This document shows positions 50,201 to 62,200 of a DNA stretch of 64,000 nucleotides, piece by piece. Origin of the DNA: Paroedura picta (lineage: Eukaryota > Chordata > Lepidosauria > Squamata > Gekkonidae); NCBI RefSeq assembly GCF_049243985.1, contig NC_135369.1, forward strand, positions 22,366,765 through 22,430,764, given 5' to 3'. The position numbers were made by a program, and so were the translations under genes. Each line of letters starts with the position of its first letter. The first letter of the stretch is position 1. The notes beneath the pieces are model-generated. The model had not been told where the DNA came from, ran no database searches, and saw only the letters and a program-made list of their open reading frames with translations.

Positions 50201-53200
50201 ATGTCATATCTGCACTGTGCTTTTGTAAGATCTTTGGCCTTTCCAGAGCAGAGGCCCACCTCCGAACTGCTAGCGCAGGACATCAAAGTTATGGTCCCAG
50301 GGTCCTTACCTTGACCCTGGTGAGGTCATAACTCTGACTCTCCCCTCTTCCTGTCACATGTTACAATAATGTATTATTTTCCTGATGTCTCCCCCCTCCC
50401 CCCCACACACAAACAGTACTCTGTCCTTCTTTAATGTGGGGGGCCTGACTAGGGAGGAAGACTTTAAAACTTGCTCGCTGCCCACATTGTACCTTCTTTG
50501 ATGGCCTCCTGGATCAGCTTCTCGCCGTGAGGAGTATCTGAAGACTCAGTGCGGAAAAGAGTACGGGAGTTCACACAGGGCAGGGGGCCATCCACACTAC
50601 AATTCTGAAGGGCCAGGATATCAGCAAAGAGCCCCACTTTGTCCTCCAGGAGTGCCGTGATTTCCTGGTCCCGTTGCTGAATCTTATCTGTATGGATGTG
50701 AGGAATTTTGTTAGAGAGAGATGGGTCAGAACATGCTCCTTTCTGGAATGGCCATGACCACGATTTCACCCTACCTTTCAGCTTCCGCAGAGAGGCTTCA
50801 TTCTCTGTCTCAATGAGTGGAAAATCAGACCGGTCAGGACATCTGGAGGCAGCGAACAAAGGAAAAAGGCTCTGGTTAAGAATAGAAGGACTTGCATTGC
50901 TGGATCAGGCCAAAGTTCCTCCAGTCCAGCACTCTGCTTCCAACAGGAGTGCAGTGCCTCTGGGAAGCCCGCAAGCCCCAGGCACAGAGGCAATAAGCCC
51001 TCCCACGCTGTTGCACACCAGCCACTGATATTCAGAGGTAGACTGCCTTAGCTACCAATGCTAAGGGAGGGGCTCTAACCCACTGATCGGTCTGATAGCT
51101 GTTTTCCGTGTTCTTTTCAGAAATGTGGCATTTCTTTTAAAGTGGGCCCACCACAAACGTAGACAGCATTCTAAATGTGCCAACACCATAACTTTATTTA
51201 TTTATTTATATTTCAGTTTATATCCTGCCACTCCCACGCTGGGGCTCGTGGCGGGTAACAATAATCACCCCAACATTAAAATCCCTACAAAACAATAATA
51301 AAATCCCCTATATAAAAACCTACTCATTGACAACAAAAATTCCCACCTCCCCCCGGCTTGCCAATGACCTGGTGGAAGAGCTCCAACTGCAGTCCTTGCA
51401 GAACTCAGAAAGTTCCGTCAGGGCCTTTAGTTCTCCTGGGTGCTCAATTCCACCAGGTTGGGGCCAGGACCAATAAGGCCCTGGCCCTGGTCGAGGCCAG
51501 GTGATCCTCCCTGGGGCCAGAAGCCTCCAAAAAATTGAGAGTGCAACGCCCTGTGGGGGGCATAAGCAGGTAGGCAGTCCCACAGATATGAGGGGACCAT
51601 GGCTTGGTGGGAGACTACATGCTTGGCATGCCTAAAGGTCCAAGGTTCTATCTCTGGCATCCCTAACTTAAAGAGTCTTGGGTAGTAGTCCTGGGAAAGA
51701 TCAGTCGACAGGACAAACTGATTATCTGACTCCAGAATGACAAACCTTTATACGTCAATATTCCCTGTGGCAGAATTTACCTCTTACAGCTGGTACACAT
51801 TGTGCTGATCTCATTTAACATACTGCAGAGTCTCTTCCCTTTGATAATCACAGCCACTATCTATCCCAGCAGGGTTCAGAATTAGATTTTGACCCATACA
51901 TTTTGGGCAGCTGTTCTAAATGTAAAATGGAGGGGGACATTCAGCAGTGCTGGCCCTTTACAAGTGATGCTTCCTGAGATTGCAGCTGTGTGCTATGAGA
52001 GTGGCAGCCTAACCTTACAGAAATGGCTCCGCGTGAGCCGTTCCAAGTGGGAATAACACTCACAGCTTGACAGTCTGCTGGATGAGCTTCATCCAGGTAT
52101 TCCGGTCATCACGGGAGGCGGTGTGCACCTCATACATTTCTGGCGGGGCAGCGCTGATGAGGAACATGCCCTTCTCCTGGTTGGCAATATCTCGGACGAT
52201 CAGGTTTTGGAGTGAGACCACAGCTGGCTTGTCCTGAGCAAGGGAAACAGACTTAGATAAAAGTTTCATTGGCCATCATCTGACTGTGGAATCTATCTGT
52301 CTCGGCTGCCACTTAAAGACTAAAGACTTAAAGACTGCCAAGGACACATTCTCTGCTGCAAGGCTGGGCTCCGTTACATACAAGTTGTCAGCCTTGGTTT
52401 GGATGCTATGGGGAAATGGGGTGTTTTCCCAGCATCCCTATCTTCAAGGAGAGGCTGGACAGCCCCCTGTAAGGATTGCTCTAGTCTAGATGTCCTGTGC
52501 TGAACAAGGGGTTGTGAGGCCCCTCCAATGCTTATGACAGCCTTTCTCAACTTTTTTTACTGTTGAGAACCTCCCTGAAACATTCTTTGGGCTTTGAGAA
52601 ACCCCAGAAGCAGCACAATCATGCAGAATATAGTTGAGAAGTATAGCTGTGTACATGCCCACCTCCTCTTCCCACCCCCTCCAGGACCATCATTGGCCAT
52701 TTTGGGAGGGGGGAGCGGACATGACTAAAAGGTAAAGGTAAAGGTATTCCCTGTGCAAGCACTGGGTCATGTCTGACCCTTGGGGTGACGCCCTCTAGTG
52801 TTTTCATGGCAGACTCAATACAGGGTGGTTTGCCAGTGCCTTCCCCAGTCATTACCGTTTACCCCTCAGCAAGCTGGGTACTCATTTTACCAACCTCATA
52901 ATTAACTCCCACCTATTCAAGAAACCCTAGGCTAGTGACCTGGGAAGCAGGCAGGCCATCATGCAGATGGGGAAGGGAAAGCAAGGGGGTAGGAATCTGA
53001 TAGTAGTTTTGCATAGATGCATTGCTATTCCTGAGGAACTGGGTCAGAGAATTTGAATCTTTAAGGAACCCTACTGGCTTGTGTCATTTGACCTCTAGGG
53101 TGGTGGGTGCAATAATGCCTTCTGAGCGTCCACAGCAATGGAGCTGAAAGGCACCAGAAAGAAGTCCAGCAGTTCCTTTTTATCTTCCTCCCATGCCAGT

Positions 53201-56200
53201 GGAGAGCTTCAGGTTCCTGGTCATCCCTGCAAGAGCCCCTGATGCCTGACATGAGCTTAAGATAGGGGCAGTCAAACTACGGCCCTCCAGAACGCTGGCA
53301 CGGGCTCATGGGAATTGTAGTCCATGGACATCTTGAGAGCCGCAGTTTGACTACCCCTGGCTTAAGAGTTACAGCAAGCCGAAAGCCACTCACGAGGGTG
53401 GGGAAGGTGTATTTCTGATCCTTCTCCTGCAGGAAGATGAGAACGTCCGTCATCAGGAGAACCAGGACATCTGCAAGGGAAAGGGAGAGGGAAGAGAAGG
53501 TGACAATGGAAGGTTATAAATGATTGGTTTTGAAAAGCAGTCACCTTCAGCACTATCAGAAGTGAGATAAAACCAACCAGGAGGCTTCAGAAGAACGGGT
53601 GCTGTTTTACTTCAGTCTGGTCCCAGATTTTTCTCAGTCAGAATTTGGCATCCTGGGAATCTCAAACTTTAGCTTTTTAAATAAACAGCATGTTTCTAGT
53701 CCTCAGGACTGCAAATGCAGGCTGTGAAATCTCAGAAAACAGGCACTATGCAAGGTTTCAGTGCCCTGCAAAACTCTATCTCTGCAAGTGAACCCATCTC
53801 AGCAGCCATGCACTTTGGGATTTAAACCTTCCGATTTGCTGCCTGCCTGGGACTATAAAAACAGGAAAGGTGTGTCCATCCAGTATCCAACAGACCACAA
53901 TGTACGGCTTATGAACTGGCTGTGGGTGGCTGGGGGGGGGGTTATAAAGGGCCTCTGCCACTGAAAGCAGAGAGGTACAAGTTTGCTGTGCTAATATACT
54001 TGTCTTGAGAGGATCTCAAATGGCAGAGCTGGGATGCACTTTGGGGGACCTTGTCCTACTTCAAGTGGTCCATACAGAGCTGTGTGAGCTATATGCCAAC
54101 ACGCTACTCCAATTTAGGCAAGCCTATGGATTAAAGCCTATGGACAGGAAGGCCAGGAGGATCATTGTCCATGGGGTCGCGATGGGTCGGACACGACTTC
54201 GCACCTAACAACAACAACAACATGGATTAATAACCTCCCAAGCGTCTCTACTGTTAATATCCTTTGCTTTAGGATGCTTTGGGCTGATCCTGCGTTGAGC
54301 AGGGGGTTGGACTAGATGGCCTGTATGGCCCCTTCCAACTCTATGATTGTGTGATTCTGATGATTCTATGATCCTTACTCAGGTCTTGCAAAATGAGGGC
54401 CATTGCTTCCTTGTGCGAGTTAATCGTCCTCATGTTGTGTCTACCACTTTTTTGTCTTTTGGGTGATCCACTGTATCCAGGAAACTCTCCTCCAACACCA
54501 CAATTGGAATGAATCAACTTTCTTCCTCTCTGCTTTTTTCATTGTCCAACTGCCAACCCACACATATTAATAAGGAATACTATGGTGTGAATTATCTTGA
54601 TCTTGGTTGCCAGGGACACTTCCTGACATCTAAGAATCTCTTCTAACTCCTTCATGGCTGCCCTTCTCAGTCTCCTTCTGGTGTCTCAGGTGCAGCCCCC
54701 TTTTGGCTGAAGATGGAACCAATGAACAGAACATCTTGAACAATTTCATTGTCTTCATCATCACCCTGGAAGTTGTGCAGTTCCCCAATAGTCATTACAA
54801 TTGTCTTCTTGGTGTTCATGTGTACGGGGCTATCTAGACCAGTAATTTCACCCAGCATAAGACAACGTTAAAGGTATCCCCTGTGCTAGCACCGAGTCAT
54901 GTCTGACCCTTGGGGTGACGCCCTCTAGCGTTTTCTTGGCAGACTCAATACGGGGTGGTTTGCCAGTGCCTTCCCCAGTCATTACCATTTACCCCCCAGC
55001 AAGCAAGCGGGGTACTCATTTTACCGACCTCAGAAGGATGGAAGGCTGAGTCAACCTTGAGCCGGCTGCTGGGATTGAACTCCCAGCCTCATGGGCAAAG
55101 CTGTCAGACGGCTGCCTTACCACTCTGTGCCACAAGAGGCTCTTGAGACAACGTTAGGTGTTCATAATGCACTAAAAAGAGCTGTGGGTGGGCCATTCAT
55201 GACAATTAATGCCCATGAATTCTCAAGGGGGCCTCTCTTTCCCACAATGTCCGAAGTGGCTTCAACCATCTCCATGGCAACCTTCTGCCCTCCAAGCCAC
55301 TTCAGGATGCAGCCACTCAGCTCTTGAAGTGTCTTTTAAAGTGACTTTTAAAGGGAAGGTGGCCTTGTGCCCCCCAATACCCTCCTCCCTTAAGTCCACG
55401 GATTCCCTTTCTCTTGGGCAATCACGCTGTTCACATTTGATCAAAATCAGGATTGCCCTTTGATGTCCAGTCCTGACACAAGAAGGCTAACAGTGCACCG
55501 CCAGGACATCAGACTCTACCTACCTTTGAAGCGTCCTGCAGCTGTCTTCCAGAGCATGGAACCATCGTGCACCAGCTTCCGCCGCAGCAGCTCCTCGCTG
55601 CAGAAAGAACCCCGCTCCTTGGGCAGGATGGCCTTCGCACGCAGATCGATCCGCCCGTAGATCTCCTGCAGCCGAGTATTCTTCTCATAATCGTGCACCT
55701 CTTGATTGATCGTGGAGAGCAGTTCCTTGACCAGCACCAAGGCTGTGCTCAGATCCCTCTGGTCCATTTCATTACCTGGAGGGGTTGGAAGCCTGAGTGA
55801 CTAAATCTGGATCCTCCAGAAGAGACACATTTGGCTCTACTACCTGCAAACCTGTTTTATCCACCCAGCTGAGGATCTTTGGCTCCACGGTCCAGAAGCG
55901 AACAAACCACAGGCTCCGTACGGTCCTCCTCACACACACCATATGCTTCCAGAGAGAGAGCCAGTTTGGTCTAGTGGTTAGGAGTGTGGATTTCTAATCT
56001 GGCATGCCGGGTTTGATTCCCTGCTCCTCCTCCACATGCAGCCAGCTGGGTGACCTTGGGCTCGACAGGGCACTGATAAAGCTGTTCTGACCGAGCAGTG
56101 ATATCAGGGCTCTCTCAGCCTCACCTCCCTCACAGGGTCTCTCTTGTGCGGAAAGGAAAGGGAAGGCGACTGTAAGCCACTTTAAGCCTCCTTTGGGTAA

Positions 56201-59200
56201 CCTATCCCGGAAACGGGTACCTTTGGAGTTCTGCAGGATTCTGTCGATAAGCCCAGGATATTTTGTGATGCGCTGGGTGACCAGAAGGATGCACTCCTGC
56301 ACGCCGTGACGGCGCAACACCGATGACCGAGTCAGCCTCTGGGGAAGGTGGAAGAGAGAGACAAAGGGCTCAGGCCCCAGAACAAGCTGTTTCCCAAGAC
56401 AGGGCTTCAACCACCTCCTTAGTGCAATGCAGCAGCAGGCTGGAACCTCTGCTTCCCATGGGGCGGGGGGGAGCAGCTCCGGTCCCCAGCTTGGAGCATC
56501 TTGCCAAGGGCCACAGTTCATAGATCCATGGAGGCAGAGGGGGGGCGGGGTTGATGGCAAGGAACTGGGGCGGGGGTGAGAGGAAACGCCTTACGCGGAT
56601 GAACTGCTGGAATCTCTTGTCCCGGGTGAAGAGCTCTTTGTAAAGCTTCACAGCCTTGGTGTGGCGGCTGCAGAACTCTGAGTAGGCCTTCTTCATTTGC
56701 TCGGCACAGGTGCCTGAAAACTGAAAGGCAACAAAACAGGTGTGAAGCCACACCACGCTGCTGGGGAGGAAGAAGCTATGCAAATTCACACCCCGATGCC
56801 TTTCCTCTCTCGCCTACCCTCTTCATCCTTGCCCCTCTGACTACAGCCCTCGGCTTTGATTTGAAACCTACAGGTCAACCTAGACCGGATGAGGGAAGCC
56901 ATGTGTCTCTATTCCTGTGGCTGCTCCAATCACATATAAAGCAAACATGTTTCTGCATCTCTCTCTCTCTCTCTCTCTCTGAACAGGGAACGTGTGGGTG
57001 AGGGGGAGCTAAAGCCTCTTCCCTCCCTTGCCTTACCTCATTGTGCTCTGTCGGTTCAAGCACTTTTCTCTCCAGCCCAGTTCCCTTCCTGGGCCTGGGA
57101 GAAAAACACTTCAAACAATAAAACACAGGGACGTGGCAGGAGACGGGAGATGCTTTCATTCCCCTCACCCACACATTCCATTTTATTTATTTACTTTCAA
57201 GTTTTTCTATGCCACCTGTTCAGATCTTTTAAAAAAAAACACCACCCCCAAAACAAGAACAAGCCTTGGGGCGGCCATAGGAAGAAATAAATGCAGTTGT
57301 GACGCTTGGCCCACCATGGGAAGCTTGGCCCTCCGTTCTCTTTAGCTTTCTCTCTGCTCTTAAATGACACACCTTGGCTTCACTGCTCAGTCTGGACCAC
57401 TGTGACTGTGAAAATTTGTTTCCTGAGATCTAGCCTATATCGTTGTACTTGTAGTTTAAACCCATTACTGCGTGTCCTCTCCTCTGCAGCCAGTGGAAAC
57501 AGCATCCTGCCCTCCTCCAAGTGACAACCTTTCAAATACTTAAAGAGGGCTATCATGTCCCCTCTCAATCTCCTTTTCTCCAGGCTGAACATTCCCAAGT
57601 CCCTCAGCCTATCTTCATAGGGCTTGGTACTGATGTACTGATGACACCCCAGCCCAAAACTCCATACTAGGTGGGCCAGAATGTGAACCAAGATGTTAAA
57701 TAGGGTGGGGGAGAGGATTGCCCCCTGTGGAATACTGCAGGAGAGTCAAAACCAACACAGTCTCCCACCTCCATCCTCTGTGTTCAGTTCCAGAGAAAGG
57801 AGCACAGCCAAATCCTGGCTCCAGCAAGGCAATGAGCCAACAGCTCGTGGTCGACAACATCAAACGCTGCCAACAGATTGAGCATCATGAACAGGGCTGA
57901 ACCGCCTCAGTCCAGCTGGTGACAGATGCTCTATCAGGGCGACCAGCACTGTCTTTGGGCTGATCCTGCGTTGAGCAGGGGGTTGGACTAGATGGCCTGT
58001 ATGGCCCCTTCCAACTCTATGATTCTGTGATTCTATGATTAAATGGTGAGCTACGGAATTACCTCAGCAATAATATTAAGCAAGACCATTAATTTGTTTG
58101 ACTTCCTGAGTTTCAGCTCTGCTTCTAGCACATCCCCTGCACTCATCTAAGCCTTGTTTCTGTCTGAACTTAGGTACTGCCAATATGCAAATGCCTTATG
58201 GCAACCCCAGTAAGGGTTTTTCAAGGCAAGAGAGAAGCAGAGATGGTTTGCCGTTACTTTCCTCTGCAGTGTCTTCCTTGTTGGTCCTCCATCCAAGTAC
58301 TGGCCCTTCTTAGCTTCTAAGATTGGGCTATTGCATGCTACTTACTCCCCTCTTGCCTCCCCAACTGCATAGCAGTCTAGGGTTCGGGTGTCTGAAGGAC
58401 CACCTGCTCTCACTGGAAGCTGCCCCTTCCTTGAGATCTTCAAAGGTGCCCCTGCCTTCTGAAATCAGGCGAGTGATGATGGTACAGAAAGCCTGCAGCA
58501 GAAACTCAGTTATGGAATATCCTTCCCAAGAGGACAGTCACCTTCTGTCATCTTGATGAACATTCAGGTGTCAAGTTAAACACCTTTTAATTATTTAAAT
58601 TATCATCAGATTTTTTTAACACATGTCCCTGTAATTTACTATCTTGCTATTGCTGTTTAAGTTATACACATGTTAACTATTGACTGATTTTGCCGCTGTT
58701 TTATCAGGTTTTACATAGCCATTTTTGTGGTTTATTTGTCATTACCCACCATGGAAGTTTTAGAAGTAAAGTGGAAGGAAGATGCACCTATTCTAAGCTG
58801 AACGAAAACTGAATACTGAGACCTTGCCCTGGCTGGCCAAATGGCAACAGTGGGATCACCTGCTGTACAAGGATGTCTCCCAGCCGGTTGATGACAAAGT
58901 TCTTGTTGCTGTCGGTGGCCAATGACTCCTTACGGCGCTCTAGGAGTTGCACGAGGAAGCGGTCGTGGATCTCACTCAGCTCGTCCACGCAGGGGAACAT
59001 ACTCTGCACTACAGCTGGGTCCATCTGGAGGTCTTCCAGCATCCCCTTCCGGAAGAGGTTGGTCATGATCTTCAGAGTCTGTACATGGTGGAGCTCCGTC
59101 TGAATCAACTCTGAAGAGGGAGGGAATGAAAAGAGGAAAGAAACTGAGGTGGGAGGAGATTCGCCTGCTATGGAACCAGCCTGAGTTGAGGAAGCAGTGT

Positions 59201-62200
59201 CCCCAGACCACTTGAAAAGCAGGGAAGCCATAACAAAACGACCTCTTTCAGAACGGCTCTTTACCCATAGAAAATTAGCCCTCTTTGTTTGCTGTGCTTG
59301 GTTCTATATGCATAGATTGGACTGTAGGATAAGAAGAAGAGGAAGAAGAGGAAAAAGAGGGAAAAAAGAAGAGGAGGAAGAGGAAGAGTTAGTTTTTATA
59401 CCCTACTTTTCACTACCCAAAGGAGTCTCAAAGCAGCTTACAATCGCCTTCCTTTTCTCTCCCCACAACAGACACCCTGTGAGGTAGGTGGGGTTGAGAG
59501 CTCTCAAAGAATTTTCTCTGTCAGAACACCTCTAACATGACTGTGACTAGCTCAAAGTCACCTAGCTGGCTGCATGTGGAGGAATGGGAAATCAAATTCT
59601 TTAGGAATCATCATGAAGATCTACTTTGTAAGGAAGGTGTTTTAAACCCAAATTACATGCTGTTGGCAGAGTGGAATATGTGAGCAACTCCAACTTGCAT
59701 CCCTCTGCTAACATGTAGCTCCAAAAATTGGAGACTTTGTTGCACTAACACTTCCATGCTATCCTACCCATGTAGTCAGCAGCCGGAGAAGTGGGTGGAG
59801 AAATGCTACTGCAAAGCTGCCAAATCACATGATTTTTCCACTAGTGCGTTGTCAGGGAGGCTCAGGTTGGCACCACCCTATAATGATTGGCTCGGCTTTA
59901 GTTTACTGCTGAACTGCTGTGACAATTCAACAATTTGGGGATAAAGGAAGGGGGCTTGAACACAAGTGCTCACCATAAATGACATCTTGTCGCTTCATGA
60001 CCTCCTTTTTGTGCTGCTGCAGGAAGTTATTGTCCACTGCCAGGCTCCAGGAATCGGCCTCAAAGTCCTTCTCGCCCATCTCAAAATCACTCATCAGCTG
60101 GCTGTAGATGACTTCGGCTCCTGGCACCAGGGAGGAAAAACAAAGGGAGTGAAGGAGGAGTTGCGTGTTCGGGAAACTGATTTGTGCCCCTCACTGGGAG
60201 CCATCAGCACACAACACGATCACAAGCAAGCACCTTGGAATCTAGATTTTTGAAACAAAGTCCTCTATGGCTTGGGCAAAATCCAGAAGGACGTGCTGTC
60301 TCTGGCTTCCATGCCTTTCCTCTTAGTCCAGCAACCCAGCACACATTTCCTTCCTTCCTTCCTTCCTTCCTTCCTTCCTCCCTCCCTCCCTCCCTCCCTG
60401 AAGACTGCACTGGAGCTCCAAACACCCATCCCCGTCTCACCTTCATCGATGAGTGATTCTACCGAGAGCGTTCGGTTGCGCATGTTAAGGGAGTCGGTGG
60501 ACTGAGATAGGATTCTCCTGATGCCAAGGGGAGATTCATCATTGAAAGTCCTAGGTGAGAAGAAGACAAGTTGAACACATAAACCTATGGAAATCTATGT
60601 TCTGCTGGGGCCAGCCCTTTAGCTCAGGGGTAGTCAACCTGTGGTCCTCCAGATGTTCATGGACTACAATTCCCACGAACCCCTGCAAGCGTTTGCTGGC
60701 AAGGGCTCATGGGAACTGTAGTCCATGAACATCTGGAGGACCACAAGTTGACTACCCCTGCTTTAGCTCATCCAGCTCAGGATAGACTTCTGTGACCAGC
60801 AGATGTTCTCGAGCATCTTAGGTAGAGTGAAGACCTTCTTAACAGCAGCTATCTGAGATCCTTTAATAAGAAATGCCAAGGACTGAACATGGGATCCTAG
60901 TAATAATATTATCATTGTTATTTGTCAGGTATTGTACCCTTCTGCCATATATAGATAGGGAGAGATTATTTTTCTCCATACAATGACTCTGAGAGGTAGG
61001 TGAGGCTATGAAAGTCTGGGCCTTGTGAGCTTCATGGACATGCAAGAATGTGAACGCAATAAAATCGTAAGAGCTGGAAGGGGCCATACAGGCCATCTAG
61101 TCCAACCCCCCACTCAATGCAGGATCAGCCTACAGCATATCGCTCTACAAAACCTCCAACATTTCACAGGCGAAAATAAGAGTTATGCTTGTAATGCTTA
61201 CATTATCAGACAACAACTGGATACGCCATTACGCATTAGTGAAAATTCTATTCTTGGTGTATTTTTTAAAACCCCACAATAGTTTCCCCTGCAGTTTTAA
61301 AAAGTACAGAGTTATACACGCATTAGGGTTCCATTAAAAAAACATAATTGTCCTCTGATCCGTTATCAGCTGTTCAAAATGAGCCTTATCAGTGTACGAA
61401 TGTACGAATGGCAGGCTGTGCATTATACAGCATTTTAATACTAATTATTAGTATTACTAATGCGCACGTATTGACAAGCTATGCTGTGGGGAAAAGATGT
61501 ATCCACCCCTCCACTGAACTTCTAGAGCAGGGGTAGTCAAACTGCGGCCCTCCAGATGTCCATGGACTACAATTCCCAAGAGCCCCCTGCCAGCATTCGC
61601 TGGCAGGGGGCTCTTGGGAATTGTAGTCCATGGACATCTGGAGGGCCGCAGTTTGACTACCCCCTGTTCTAGAGACTTCAGAGAAGGTGCTGAATCCTGA
61701 GAGTCGATAAGGGAAACTACTAATGCTACTGAAATATTACGGCTATTTTGAAAGTCAGAGATAGACAACACAATTTACCAGGGACAAATCCCAGGAAATG
61801 CTAGAGTTTGCCCCTCCCCCAAATCTGAGGCTACACTTTGGTGCTCATTTACAAACAGGGTCCATGTTTTGAGAGATTCCCCATGCAAGGCAGTTTATCC
61901 TCCCATTTCTTTGACGCTCTGTTAACTTACCCTGCGATGTTGGTGGTAGAGACACTTTTGGAAAGAGACAAAGTGGGCCGGCCCCGGCGGGATCCCAGCA
62001 GGGTCTGGCGGAAGCTCTCTGAGGGGTAGATGGCAGAACTGGGGCGCTCCCTAATAGTTGCTGGAGATTTAAATAAAGAAAAAGAAATCATGGAGCTGAT
62101 TTCATGACTGTAACTGTGCATGCCAGTCGCGCGCACACACAAAGTTCTTAACAAGGAGATAGTCCAAGACTATCTAGAAGCCACAGAAAACAACATCCCT

